From NCBI GenBank assembly GCA_023375785.1, contig SZWC01007351.1, positions 1 through 64,000 on the forward strand: a DNA stretch of 64,000 nt, given 5' to 3'. This DNA comes from Penium margaritaceum. Lineage: Eukaryota; Streptophyta; Zygnematophyceae; Desmidiales; Peniaceae. Positions 49,601-63,526 of the stretch are shown piece by piece. The translations under genes were made by a program, and so were the position numbers. Position 1 is the stretch's first letter. Every line of letters starts with the position of its first letter. A model generated the notes under the pieces. It made no database searches and was not told where the DNA came from. It saw only the letters and a program-made list of their open reading frames with translations.

Positions 49601-52600
49601 AGACGGGACGTCACAATGGAGAAGCAAAACTTTCGGAGCGTAGAGGCGGTCGTACAGTATGGCCAGGCACGATTCTCCGGAAAAAACACCGACCGTGGGT
49701 GCAGAACGCACGTCGGGAGCAGTGAGCGCAGGCACGCACCCAGTGCACGCGTACGTCCCCCGGTCCACGAATTGTTCCGGGCAAACGGGATGTCAGAATG
49801 GAAAAGCAGAAATTGCGAAGCGTAGAGGCGGTCGTACACTATGGCCAGGCTTGATTCTCCCCAAGAAACACCGACCGTGTGTGCAGAACGCGCGTCGGGA
49901 GCAGTGAGCGCAGGCAGGCACCCAGTGCAGGCGTACGACCCCCGGTCCACGAATTATTCCGGGCAAACGGGATGTCAGAATGGAGAGGCAAAAATTGCGG
50001 AGCGTAGAGGCGTTCGTACAGTACGGCCAGGCATGATTCTCCTAAAGAAACATCGACCGTGGGTGTAGAACGCGCGTCAGGAGCAGTGAGCGTAGGCACG
50101 CACCCAGTGCACGCCTATGACACCCGGTCCACGAATTCTTCCACGCAAACGGGACGTCACAATGGAGAGGCGAAAATTACGGAGCGTAGAGGCGTTCGTA
50201 CAGTACGGCCACGCATGATTCTCCCGAAGAAACGCCGACCGTGGGTGCAGAACGCGCGGCGGGAGCAGTGAGCGCAGGCACGCACCCTGTGCACGCGTAT
50301 GACCCCCGGTCCACGAATTGTTCCGGGCAAACGGGACGTCAGAATGGAGAGGAAAAAAATGCGGAGCGAAAAGGCGGTCGTACAGTATGGCCACGCATGA
50401 TTCTCTCGAAGAAAGACCGACCGTGGGAGTAGACCCCGCGTCGGGAGCAGTGAGCACAGGCACGTACCCAGTGCACGGGTACGATCCCCGGTCCATGAAT
50501 TGTTCCGGGCAAACGGGACATGAGAATGGAGAAGCAAAAATTGCGGAGCATAGAGGCGGTCGTACAGTACGGCCAGGCGGGATTCTCCCAAAGAAACATC
50601 GACCGTGAGTGCAGAACGCGCGTCGGGAGCAGTGAGCGCAGGCACACACCCAGTGCACGCGTACGACCCCCGGTCCACGAATTTTTCCGGGCAAATGGGA
50701 CGTCAGAATGGAGAGGTGAAATTTGCGCAATGTAGAGGCGGTCCTGCAATACAGCCAGGCATGATTCTCCCGAAGAAACACCAACCGTGGGTGCAGAACA
50801 CGCGTCGGGAGCAGTGAGCGCAGGCACGCACCCAGTGCACGCGTAAGAACCCCGGTCCACGAATTGTTCCGGGCAAACAGGACGTAAGAATGGACACGCA
50901 AAAATTGCGGAGCGTAGAGGCGGTCGTACAGTACGACCAGGCATAATTCTCCCGAAGAAACACCGACTGTGGGTGCAGAACACGCGTCGGGAGCAGTGAG
51001 CGCAGGCACGCGCCTAATGCATGCATATGACCCCCGGTCCACGAATTGTGCCGGGCAAACGGGACGTGAAAATGGAGAGGCGAAAATTGCGGAGCGTAGA
51101 GGCGGTCGTACAGTACGGCCAGGCACGATTCTCCCGAAGAAACACCGATCGTGGGTGTAGAACGCGCGTCAGGAGCAGTGAGCGCAGGCACGCACCCAGT
51201 GCACGCGTACGATCCCCGGTCCACGATATAGTTCCGAGCAAACGGGACATCAGAATGAAGAGGCAAACAAAGCGGAGCATAGAGGCGGTCATACAGTACG
51301 GCCAGGCACAATTCTCTCGAAGAAACACCGACTGTGGGTGCAGAACGCGCGTCAGGAGCAGTGAGCGCAGGCACGCACCTAGTGCACGCGTACAACCCCC
51401 GGTCCACGAATTGTGCCGGGCAAACGGGACGTCACAATGGAGAAGCAAACATTTCGGAGGGTAAAGGCGGTCGAACAGTACGGCCAGGCATGATTCTCCC
51501 GAAGAAACACCGACCGTGGGTGCAGAACGCGCGTCGGGAGCAGTGACCGCAGGCACGCACCTAGTGCACGCGTACGAACTACGGTCCACGAATTGTTCCG
51601 AGCAAAGGGGATGTCAGAATGGAGAAGCAGAAATTGCAAAGCGTAGAGGCGGTTGTAGAGTACGGCGAGGCTTGATTCTCCCAAAGAAACACTGACTGTG
51701 GGTGCAGAACGCGCGTCGGGAGCAGTGAGCGCGGGCAGGCACCCAGTGCACGCGTACGACCCTCGGTCCACAAATTGTTCCAAGAAAACGGGATGTCAGA
51801 ATGGAGAAGCAGAAATTGCAAAGCGTAGTGGCGCTCGTACAGTACGGCCATGCCCGATTCTCCCGAAGAAACACCGATCGTGTGTGCAGAACGTGCGTCG
51901 GGAGCAGTGAGCGCAGGCAGGCACCCAATGTACGCGTACGTTCCCCGGTCCACGAGTTATTCCGGGCAAACGGGACGTCATAATGGAGAGGCGAAAACTG
52001 CAGAGCGTAGAGGCGGTCGTATAGTACGGCCAAGCATGATTCTCCAAAAGAAACATCGACCGTGGGTGCAGAACGCGCGTCGGGAGCAGTGAGCGCAGGC
52101 ATGCACCCACTGCACGCGTTCGACCCCCGGTCCACGAATTGTTCCGGGCAAACGAGACGTCAGAATGGAGAGGCGAAAATTGCAGAGCGTAGAGGCGTTC
52201 GTACAGTACGGCCAGGCATGATTCTCCCAAAGAAACGCCGACTGTGGGTGCAGAACGCGCGGCGGGAGCAGTGAGCGCAGGTACGCACCCAATGCACGCG
52301 TATGACCCCCGGTCCATGAACATTTTCGGGTAAACAGGACGTCAGAATGGAGAGACAAAAATTGCGGAGCATAGACGCGGTCGTACAGTACAGCCAGGCA
52401 CGATTCTCCCGAAGAAACACCGACCGTGGGTGTAGAACGCGCGTCGGGAGCAGTGAGCGCAGGCACGCATCCAGAGCACGCGTACGACCCCCGGTCCACG
52501 AATTATTCCAGGCAAACGGGACGTCAGAATAGTGAGGCGAAAACTGCGGAGCGTAGAGGCGGTCGTATAGTACGGCCAAGCATGATTCTCCCAAAGAAAC

Positions 52601-53050
52601 ATCGACCTTGGGTGCCGAACGCACGTCGGGAGAAGTGAGCGCAGGCACGCACCCAGTGCACGCATATGACCCCCGGTCCACGAATTGTTCCGGGCAAACG
52701 GGATGTCAGAATGGAGAAGCAGAAATTGAGAAGCGTAGAGGTGGTCGTACTGTACAGCCAGGCAGGATTCTCCCAAAGAAACATGGATCGTGGGTGCAGA
52801 ACGCACGTCGGGAGCAGTGAGCGCAGGTACGCGCCCAGTGCACGCGTACGACCCCCGGTCCACGAATTATGCCAGGCAAACGGGACATCAGAATGGAGAG
52901 GTAAAAACTGCGGAGCGTAGAGGCGGTCGTATAGTATGGCCAGGCATGATTCTCCCAAAGAAACACCGACCGTGGGTGCAGAACGCGCGTCGGGAGCAGT
53001 GAGCGCAGGCATGCACCCAGTGCACGCGTACGACCACCGATCCACGAATT

Positions 53051-53067
53051 GTTCGGGGAAAACGGGA
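53051..53067 (+). promoter_or_regulatory. CENP-B box-like site, 9 of 9 core bases
   Basis: GTTCGGGGAAAACGGGA matches nTTCGnnnnAnnCGGGn at all specified positions. It arises from the usual 8-of-9 monomer motif by local substitutions. Confidence 0.4.
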
Positions 53068-53446
53068 CATCAGAATGGAGAGGCGAAAAATGCGGAGCGT
53101 AGAGGCTGTCACATAATACGGCCAGGAATGATTCTCCTGAAGAAACGCCGACCGTGGGTGCAGAACGCGCGTCGGGAGCAGTGAGCACAGGCACGCACCC
53201 AGTGCACGCATATGACCCCCGGTCCACGAATTGAATCGGGCAAATGGGACGTCAGAATGGAGAGGCGAAAATTGCGGAGCGTAGAGGCGGTCGTTTAGTA
53301 CGGCCAGGCACGATTCTCCCGAAGAAACATCGACCGTGGGTGCAGAACGCGCGTCGTGAGCACTGAGCGCAGGCACGCACGCAATGCACGCGTATGACCC
53401 CCGGTCCACGAATTGTTCCGGGCAAAAGGGATGTCAGAATGGAGAG

Positions 53447-53487
53447 ACAAAAACTGCGGAGCATTACGACAAAAATTGCTGGTCTTA
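53447..53487 (+). repeat. Rearranged monomer with duplicated GACAAAAA word
   Basis: After GACAAAAACTGCGGAGCATTAC the word GACAAAAATTGC is repeated and then joins GGTCTTACAG, replacing the normal GTAGAGGCGGTCGTACAG. It is probably a slippage or template-switch event within one monomer. Confidence 0.75.
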
Positions 53488-56400
53488 CAGTACGGCCAGG
53501 CACAATTCTCCCAAAGAAACACCGACCGTGGGTGTAGAACGCGCATCGGGAGCAGTGAGCGGAGGCACGCACCTAGTGCACGCGTACGACCCCCGGTCCA
53601 GGAATTTTTCCGGGCAAACGATACATGAGAATGGAGAGGCAAAAATTGCGGAGCGTAGAGGCAGTTGTACAGTACGGCCAGGCCCGATTCTCTCAAAGAA
53701 ACACCGACCGTGGGTGCAGAACGCGCGTCAGGAGCAGTGAGCGCAGGCACGCACCCTGTGCACGTGTACGACCCCCGGTCCACGAATTGTTCCGGGCAAA
53801 CGGGACGTTAGAATGGAGACGCAAAAACTGTGGAGCGTAGAGGCGGTCGTACAGTACGGCCAGGCACGATTCTTCCAAAGAAACATCGATCGTGGGTGCA
53901 AAACGCGCGTCGGGAGCAGTGAGCGCAGGTACGCACCCAGTGCACGCGTACGACCCCCAGTCCACGAATTGTTCCGGGAAAACGGGACGTCAAAATGGAG
54001 AGGCAAGAATTGAGCAGCGAAGAGGCCGTTGTACAGTACGGCCAGGCAGAATTCTCCCAAAGAAACATTGACCGTGGGTGCAGAACGCGCGTCGGGAGCA
54101 GTGAGCGCAGGCAGGTACTTAGTGCACACAAACGACCCCCGGTCCACAAATTGTTCTGCGCTAATGGGACATCAGAACCGCGAGGCAAAAACTGCAGAGC
54201 GTAAAGGCAGTCGTACAGTACGGCTAGGCATGATTCTCCCGAAGAAACACCGACCGTGGGTGCAGAACGCGCGTCGGGAGCAGTGAGCGAAGGCATACAC
54301 CCAGTGCACGCGTACGACGCCCGGTCCACGAATTGTTCCGGGCAAACGGGACGTCAGAATGGAAAGGCAAAAATTGCAGAGTGTAGAGGCAGTCGTACAG
54401 TACGGCCAAGCACAATTCGCCCAAAGAAACACCGACTGTGGGTGCAGAACCCGCGTTGCGAGCAGTGAGCGCAGGCACGCTCCCAGTGCACATGTACGAC
54501 CCCCGGTCCACGAATTGTTCCGGGCAAACGGAACGTCAGAATGGAGAGGCAAAAACTGTGGAGCGTAGAGGTGGTGGTACAGTACGGCTAGGCATGATTC
54601 TCCCGAAGAAACACCGACCGTGGGTGCAGAATGCGCGTCGGGAGCAGTGAGCGCAGGCACGCACCTAGTGCACGCATACGACTCCCGGTCCACGACTTGT
54701 TCCAGGCAAACGGGACGTCCAAATGGAGAGGCAAAAATTGCAGAGCGAAGAGGTGGTTTTACAGTACGGCCAGGCACAATTCTCCCGAAGAAACATCGAC
54801 CATGGGTGCAGAACGCGCGTCGGGAGCAGTGAGCGCAGGCACGCACCTAGTGCACACGAACGACCCCCGGTCCACAAATTGTTCCGCGCACATGGGACGT
54901 CACAACGCTGAGGCAAAAACTGCAGAGCGTACAGGCAATCGTACAGTACGGCTAGGCATGATTCTCCCGAAGAAACACCGACCGTGGGTGCAGAACGCGC
55001 ATCAGGAGCAGTGAGCGCAGGCACGCACCCAGTGCACGCGTACGACCCTCGGTCCACGAATTGTTCCGGGCAAACGGGACATCAGAATGGAGAGGCAAAA
55101 ATTGCGGAGTTTAGAGGCGGTCGTACAAAACGGCCAGGCACAATTCTCCCAAAGAAACACCGACTTTGGGTGCAGAACGAGCGTTGCGAGCAGTGAACGC
55201 AGGCACGCGCCGAGTGCACATGTAGGACCCCCGGTCTACGAATTGTTCCGGGAAAACGAAACGTCAGAATGGAGGGGCAAAAATTGTGGAGCGTAGAGGC
55301 GGTCCTACAGTACGGCCAGGCACGATTCTTCCGAAGAAACACCGACCGTGGGTGCAGAACGCGCGTCGGGCGCAGTGAGCGCAGGCACGCACCCAGTGCA
55401 CGCGTACGACCCCCGGTCCACGAATTGTTCCGGGCAAACGGGACGTCAGAATGGAGAGGCAAAAATTGCATAGCGTAGAGGCGGTCGTACAGTACGGCCA
55501 AGCACAATTCTCCCAAAGAAACATCGACCGTGGGTGCAGAATGCGCGTCCGGAGCAGTGAGGGCAGGCACGCATCCAGTGCACGCGTACGACGCCCGGTC
55601 CACGAATTGTTCCGGGCAGACGTGACGTCAGAATTGAGAGGCAAAAATTGGGGAGCGTAGAGGCGGTCGTACAGTATGGCCAGGCATGATTCTCCCGAAG
55701 AAACACCGACCGTGGGTGCAGAACGCGCATAAGGAGCAGTGAGCACAGGCACACACCCAGTGCACGCGTACGACCCTCGGTCCACGAATTGTTTCGGGCA
55801 AACGGGACGTCAGAATGGAGAGGCGAAAACTACAGAGCGTAGAGGTGGTCGTACAGTACGGCCAGGCATGATTCTCCCGAAGAAACGCCGACCGTGGGTG
55901 CAGAACGCGCGTTGGGAGCAGTGAGCGCAGGCACGCACCTAGTGTACGCGTATGACCCCCGGTCCACGAATTGTTTCGGGCAAACGGGACGTCAGAATGG
56001 AGAGGCAAAATTGTGGAGCGTAGAGGTGGTCGTACTGTACGGCCACGCACGACTCTCCCAAAGAAACATTGACCGTGGGTGCAGAACGCGCGTCGTGAGC
56101 AGTGAGCTCAGGCACGCACCCAGTGCATGCGTACGACCCCCGGTCCACGAATTATTCCGGGCAAACGGGACATCAGAATGGAGAGACAAAAATTGCGGAG
56201 CTTAAAGGCGGTTGTATAGTACGGCCAGACAAAATTCTTTCGAAGAAACACCGACCGTGGATGTAGAACGCGTGTCGGGAGCAGTGAGTGCAGGCATGCA
56301 CCGAGTGCACGCGTACGATCCCCGGTCCACGACTTGTTCCGGGCAAACGAGACGTCAGAATGGAGATGTCAAAATTGCGGAGCGTAGAGGCGGTTGTACA

Positions 56401-56999
56401 GTACGGCCAGGCAGGATTCTCCCAAAGAAACATCGACCGTGGGTGCAGAACGCGCGTCGGGAGCAGTGAGCGCAAGTACGCGCCCAATGCACGCGTACAA
56501 CCCCCGGTCCACGAATTGTTCCGGGCAAACGGGACGTCAGAATGGAGACGCGAATATTGCACAGCGTAGAGGCGGTCGTACAGTACGGCCAGGCAGGATT
56601 CTCCCAAAGAAACATCGACCGTGGGTGCAGAACACGCGACGGGAGCAGTGAGCGCAGGTACGCGCCCAGTGCACGCGTACGACTCCCGGTCCACGAATTG
56701 TTCCGGGCAAACGGGACGTCAGAATGGAGAGGCAAAAATTGCGCAGCGTAGAGGCGGTCGTAAAGTATTGCCCGGCATGATTCTTACGAAGAAACACCGA
56801 CCGTGGGTGCAGAACGCGCGTTGGGAGCAGTGAGCGCAGGCACGCACCCTGTGCACGCGTACGACCCCTGGTCCACGAATTGTTCCGTGCAAACGGGACG
56901 TTAGAATGGAGAGGCAAAAAATACAGAGCGAAGAGGCTCTTGTACAGTACGGCCAGGCACAATTCTCCCGAAGAAACATCGAACGTGGGTGCAGAACGC

Positions 57000-57060
57000 C
57001 CGTCGGGAGCAGTGAGCGTAGGCACGCAAGTAGCACGCAAGTAGTACGCGAGCGTAGAGG
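57000..57060 (+). repeat. Truncated monomer with ACGCAAGTAG direct repeat
   Basis: The word ACGCAAGTAG occurs twice in a row (from about 57024), followed by TACGCG and then a jump to GAGCGTAGAGG; landmark spacing is about 58 bases short. A related monomer at about 58235-58260 has a single ACGCAAGTAG and keeps the rest, so the truncated form derives from that variant. Confidence 0.8.
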
Positions 57061-59340
57061 CGGTCGTACAGTATGGCCAGGCATGATTCTCCTGGAGAAA
57101 CAACGACCGTGGGTGCAGAACGCGCATCGGGAGCAGTGAGCGCAGGCACGCACCCAGTGCACGCGTACGACCCCCGGTCGACGAATTGTTTTGGGCAAAC
57201 GGGACGTGAGAATGGAGAGGCAAAAATTACGGAGCGTAGAGGCGGTCGTACAGCACGGCCAGGCATGATTCTCCCGAAGAAACGCCGACCGTGGGTGCAG
57301 AACGCGCGTCGGGAGCAGTGAGCGCAGGCACGCACCTAGTGCACGCGTATGACCCCCGGTCCACGAATTGTTTCGGGCAAATGGGACGTTAGAATGGAGA
57401 GGCGAAAATTGTAGAGCGTAGAGGCGGTCGTACAGTATGGCCAGACATGATTCTCTTCAAGAAACACCGACCGTGGGTGCTGAACGCGCATCGGGAGCAG
57501 TGAGCGCAGGCACGCACCCAGTGCACGCGTATGACCCCCGGACCACAAATTGTTTCGGGCGAACGGGACGTCAGAATGGAGAGGCAAGAATTGCGGAGCG
57601 TAGAGGCGGTCGTACAGTACGGCCAGGCACGATTCTCCCAAAGAAACATCGACCGTGGGTGCAGAACGCGCGTCGTGAGCAGTGAGCGTAGGCACGCACC
57701 CAGTGCACACGTACGACCCCCGGTCCACGAATTGTTCCGGGCAAACGGGACATCAGAATGGAGACGCAAAAATTGCGGAGCGTAGAGGCGGTCGTACAGT
57801 ACGGCCAGGCAGGATTCTCCCAAAGAAACATCGACCGTGGGTGCAGAAGACGCGTTGGGAGCAGTGAGGGCAGGTACGCGCCCAGTGCACGCGTACGACC
57901 CCCGGTCCACGAATTGTTCCGGGCAAACGGGACATCAGAATGGAGAGGCAAAAATTGCGGAGCGTAGAGGCGGTCGTACAGTATGGCCAGGCATGATTCT
58001 TACGAAGAAACACCGACCGTTGGTGCAGAACGCGCGTCGGGAGCAGTGAGCGCATGCGCGCACTCTGTGCACGCGTTCGACCCCCGGTCCACGAATTGTT
58101 CCGGGCAAACGGAACGTTAGAATGGAGAGGCAAAAATTGCAGAGCAAAGAAGCTGGTGTACAGTACGGCCAGGAACAACTCTCTTGAGGAAACATCGACC
58201 GTGGGTGCAGAATGCGCGTCGGGAGCAGTGAGCGTAGGCACGCAAGTAGTACGCGAACGACCCCCGGTCCACGAATTGTTCCGCACTAATGGGACGTCAG
58301 AACGGCAAGGCAAAAACTACGGAGAGTACAAGCAGTCGTGCAGTACGGCTAGGCATGATTCTCCTGAAGAAACATTGACCGTGGGTACAGAACGCGTGTC
58401 GGGAGTAGTGAGCGCATGCACGGACCCAGTGCACGTGTATGACTCCCGGTCCACGAATTGTTTCGGGCAAACGGGAAGTCAGAATAAAGACGCAAAAAAT
58501 GCGGAGCGTAGAGGCGGTTGTACAGTATGGCGAGGCATGATTCTCCTGAAGAAACACCGACCGTGGGTGCAGAACGAACGTCGGGAGCAAAGAGCGCAGG
58601 CACGCACCCAGTGCACGTGTATGACTCCCGGTCCACGAATTGTTTCGAGCAAACGGGACGTCAGAATGGAGAGGCAAAAAATGCGGAGCGTAGAGGCGGT
58701 CGTACAGTACAGCCAGGCATGATTCTCGCAAAAAAACATCGACAGTGGGTGCAGAACGCGCGTCGTGAGCAGTGAGCGTAGGCACGCACTTAGTGCACGC
58801 GTACGACCCCCGGTCCACAAATTGTTCCGGGCAAACGGGACGTCAGAATGGAGAGACAAAAATTGTGGAGCGTAGAGGTGGTCGTACAGTACGGCAAGGC
58901 ACGATTCTCCTGAAGAAACACCAACCGTGGGTGTAGAACGCGCGTCATGAGCATTCAGCGCAGGTACGCATCCAGTGCACGCGTACGACCCCCGGTCCTC
59001 GAATTGTTCCGGGCAAACGAGACGTCAGAATGGAGAGGCAAAGATTGAGGAGCGTAGAGGCGGTCGTACAGTACGGCCAGGCCCGATTCTCTCGAAGAAA
59101 CATTGACTGTGGGTGCAGAACGCACGTCGGGAGCAGTGAGCGCAGGCACGCACCCTGTGCATGCGTACGACCCCCGGTCCACGAATTGTTCCGGGCAAAC
59201 GGGACGTCAGAATGGAGACGCAAAAATTGCGAAGCGTAGAGGCGGTCGTACAGTACGGCCAGGCAGGATTCTCCCAAAGAAACATCGACCGTGGGTGCAG
59301 AACGCGCGTCGGGAGCATTGAGCGCAGGTACGCGCCCAAG

Positions 59341-60796
59341 TGCAGGCGTACGACCCCTGGTCCACGAAGTGTTCCGAGCAAACGGGACGTCAGAATGGAG
59401 AGGCAAACATTGCGGAGCGTAGAGGCGGTCGTATAGTATGGCAAGGCATGATTCTCCCGAAGAAACGCCGACTGTGGGTGCAGAACACGCATCGGGAGCA
59501 GTGAGCGCAGGCACGCACCCAGTGCACGCGTACGACCCCCAGTCCACGAATTGTTCTGGGCAAACGCGACGTCAGAATGGAGAGGCAAAAATTACGTAGT
59601 GTAGAGGCAGTCGTACAGTACGGCCAGGCATGATTCTCCCGAAGAAATGTCGACCGTGGGTGCAGTACACGCGTGGGGAGCAGTGAGCGCAGGCACGTAC
59701 CTAGTGTACGCGTATGACCCCCGGTCCACGAATTGTTTCGGGCAAACGGGATGTCAGAACGGAGAGGCGAATATTGCGCAGCGTAGAGGCGGTCGTACAC
59801 TACGGCCAGGCACGATTCTCCAAAAGAAACATCGACCGTGGGTGCAGAACGCGCGTCGGGAGCAGTGAGCGCAGGCACGCACCCAGTGCACGCGTATGAC
59901 CCCCGGTCCACGAATTGTTCCGGGCAAACAGGATGTCAGAATGGAGAAGCAGAAATTGCAAAGCGTAGAGGCGGTTGTACAGTACGGCCAGGCACGATTC
60001 TCCTGAAGAAACACCGACCGTGGGTACAGAACGCGCATCGGGAGCAGTGAGCGCAGCCACGCATCCAGTGCACGCATACGACCCCCGGTCCACAAATTGT
60101 TCCGGGAAAACGGGATGTCAGAATGGAGAGGCAAAAATTGCGGAGTGTAGAGGCGGTCGTACACTATGGCAAGGTATGATTCTCCCGAAGAAACGCCGAC
60201 CGTGGGTGCAGAACGCGCGTCGAGAGCAGTGAGCCCAGGCACGCACCCAGTGCACGCGTATGACTCCCGGTCCACGAACTGTTTCAGGCAAACGGGACGT
60301 CAGAATGGAGAGGCGAAAAATGCGGAGCGTAGAGGCGGTTGTCCAGTACGGCCAGGCACGATTCTCCGAAAGAAACATCGACCGTGGTGCAGAACGCGCA
60401 TCGTGAGCAGTGAGCGCAGGCACGCACTTAGTGCACGCATACGACCCCCGGTCCACAAATTGTTCCGGGAAAACGGGATGTCACAATGGAGAGGCAAAAA
60501 TTGCAGAGTGTAGAGGCGGTCGTACACTATGGCCAGGTATGATTCTCCCGAAGAAACGCCGACCGTGGGTGCAGAACGCGCGTCGAGAGCAGTGAGCGCA
60601 GGCACGCACCCAGTGCACGCGTATGACTCCCGGTCCACGAACTGTTTCAGGCAAACGGGATGTCAGAATGGAGAGGCGAAAAATGCGGAGCATAGAGGCG
60701 GTTGTACAGTACGGCCAGGCAGGATTCTCCCAAAGAAACATCGACCGTGGGTGCAGAACGCGCGTCGGGAGCATTGAGCGCAGGTACGCGCCCCAG
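59341..60796 (+). repeat. 7/8-monomer higher-order repeat, unit 1
   Basis: The unit is defined by the marker TGCAGGCGTACGACCCCTGG at 59341, which recurs at 60797 (1456 bases, 8 monomers). It has one more monomer than unit 2: a near-duplicate of the GTATGATTCTCCCGAAG monomer near 60.17 and 60.53 kb. Confidence 0.85.
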
Positions 60797-62070
60797 TGCA
60801 GGCGTACGACCCCTGGTCCACGAAGTGTTCCGGGCAAACGGGACGTCAGAATGGAGAGACAAACATTGCGGAGCGTAGAGGTGGTCGTATAGTATGGCCA
60901 GGCATGATTCTCCCGAAGAAACACCGACTGTGGGGGCAGAACACGCATCGGGAGCAGTGAGCGCAGGCACGCACCCAGTGCACGCGTACGACCCCCAGTC
61001 CACGAATTGTTCTGGGCAAACGCGACGTCAGAATGGAGAGGCAAAAACTACGCAGTGTAGAGGCGGTCGTACAGTACGGCCAGGCATGATTCTCCCGAAG
61101 AAATGCCGACCGTGGGTGCAGTACACGCGTCGGGAGCAGTGAGCGCAGGCACGCACCTAGTGTACGCGTATGACCCCCGGTCCACGAATTGTTTCGGGCA
61201 AACGGGACGTCAGAACGGAGAGGCGAATATTGCGCAGCGTAGAGGCGGTCGTACAATACGGCCAGGCACGATTCTCCAAAAGAAACATCGACCGTGGGTG
61301 CAGAACGCGCGTCGGGAGCAGTGAGCGCAGGCACGCACCCAGTGCACGCGTACGACCCCCGGTCCACGAATTGTTCCGGGCAAACGGGATGTCAGAATGG
61401 AGAAGCAGAAATTGCAAAGCGTAGAGGCGGTTGTACAGTACGGCCAGGCCCGATTCTCCTGAAGAAACACCGACCGTGGGTACAGAACGCGCATCGGGAG
61501 CAGTGAGCGCAGCCACGCATCCAGTGCACGCGTACGACCCCCGGTCCACAAATTGTTCCGGGAAAACGGGATGTCAGAATGGAGAGGTAAAAATTGCGGA
61601 GTGTAGAGGCGGTCGTACACTATGGCCAGGTATGATTCTCCCAAAGAAACGCCGACCGTGGGTGCAGAACGCGTGTCGGGAGCAGTAAACGCAGGCACGC
61701 ACCCAGTGCACGCGTATGACTCCCGGTCCACGAATTGTTTCAGGCAAACGGGACGTCAGAATGGAGAGGCGAAAAATGCGGAGCGTAGAGGCGGTTGTAC
61801 AGTACGGCCAGGCATGATTCTCCGAAAGAAACATCGACCGTGGTGCAGAACGCGCGTCGTGAGCAGTGAGCGCAGGCAGGCACTTAGTGCACGCGTACGA
61901 CCCCCGGTCCACGAATTGTTCCGGGCAAACGGGACGTCAGAATGGAGACGCAAAAATTGCGAAGCATAGAGGCGGTCGTACAGTATGGCCAGGCAGGATT
62001 CTCCCAAAGAAACATCGACCGTGGGTGCAGAACGCGCGTCGGGAGCATTGAGCGCAGGTACGCGCCCCAG
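60797..62070 (+). repeat. 7/8-monomer higher-order repeat, unit 2
   Basis: This unit is exactly 1274 bases (7 x 182) to the next marker at 62071, with the same order of variants as unit 1 (GCAGTACACGCGT, GGCGAATATTGCGCAGCG, GAAGCAGAAATTGCAAAGC, CAAAGAAACGCCGACC). Differences from the neighbouring units are few. Confidence 0.9.
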
Positions 62071-63526
62071 TGCAGGCGTACGACCCCTGGTCCACAAAGT
62101 GTTCCGGGCAAACGGGACGTCAGAATGGAGAGGCAAACATTGCGGAGCGTAGAGGCGGTCGTACAGTATGGCCAGGCATGATTCTCCCGAAGAAACACCG
62201 ACTGTGGGTGCAGAACACGCATCGGGAGCAGTGAGCGCAGGCACGCACCCAGTGCACGCGTACGACCCCCAGTCCACGAATTGTTCTGGGCAAACACGAC
62301 GTCAGAATGGAGAGGCAAAAATTACGCAGTGTAGAGGCGGTCGTACAGTACGGCCAGGCATGATTCTCCCGAAGAAATACCGACCGTGGGTGCAGTACAC
62401 GCGTCGGGAGCAGTGAGCGCAGGCACGCACCTAGTGTACGCGTATGACCCCCGGTCCACGAAATGTTTCGGGCAAACGGGAAGTCAGAACGGAGAGGCGA
62501 ATATTGCGCAGCGTAGAGGCGGTCGTACAGTACGGCCAGGTACGATTCTCCAAAAGAAACATCGACCGTGGGTGCAGAACGGGCGTCGGGAGCAGTGAGC
62601 GCAGGCACGCACCCACTGCACGCGTACGACCCCCGGTCCACGAATTGTTCCGAGCAAACGGGATGTCAGAATGGAGAAGCAGAAATTGCAAAGCGTAGAG
62701 GCGGTCCTACAGTACGGCCAGGCCCGATTCACCTGAAGAAACACCGACCGTGGGTACAGAACGCGCATCGGGAGGAGTGAGCGCAGCCACGCATCGAGTG
62801 CACCTGTACGACCCCTGGTCCACAAATTGTTCCGGGAAAACGGGATGTCAGAATGGAGAGGCAAAAATTGCGGAGTGTAGAGGCGGTCGTACACTATGGC
62901 CAGGTATGATTCTCCCGAAGAAACGCCGACAATGGGTGCAGAACGCGCGTCGGGAGCAGTAAACGCAGGCACGCACCCAGTGCACGCGTACGACCCCCAG
63001 TCCACGAATTGTACTGGGCAAACGCGACGTCAGAATGGAGAGGCAAAATTTACGCAGTGTAGAGGCGGTCGTACAGTACGGCCAGGCATGATTCTACCGA
63101 AGAAATGTCGACCGTGGGTGCAGTACACGCGTCGAGAGCAGTGAGCGCAGGCACGCACCTAGTGTACGCGTATGACCCCCGGTCCACGAATTGTTTCGGG
63201 CAAACGGGACGTCAGAACGGAGAGGCGAATATTGCGCAGCGTAGAGGCGGTCGTACAGTACGGCCAGGCATGATTCTCCAAAAGAAACATCGACCGTGGG
63301 TGCAGAACGCGCGTCGGGAGCAGTGAGCGCAGGCACGCACCCAGTGCACGCGTACGACCCCCGGTCCACGAATTGTTCCGGGCAAACGAGACGTCAGAAT
63401 GGAGAGGCAAAAATTGCAGAGCGTAGAGGCGGTTGTAGAGAACGACCAGGCAGGATTCTCCCAAAGAAACATCGACCGTGGGTGCAGAACGCGCGTTGAG
63501 AGCATTGAGCGCAGGTACGCGCCCAC
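62071..63526 (+). repeat. 7/8-monomer higher-order repeat, unit 3
   Basis: It starts at the same marker and runs 1456 bases (8 monomers) to the related marker at 63527. The internal order is altered: after about 62.98 kb the series steps back and repeats the monomers at 62.26-62.68 kb with a 728-base (4-monomer) offset. Confidence 0.8.

Larger units (their letters stand above)
49601..59340 (+). repeat. Divergent monomer region
   Basis: About 53 monomers lie here without a clean high-identity higher-order repeat, although isolated monomers match ones about 27 monomers upstream (45.7 and 50.6 kb, offset about 4913). Lesions occur at 53447-53487 and 57025-57055. A full CENP-B core match is at 53051-53067. 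No non-satellite insertion was seen. Confidence 0.85.
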
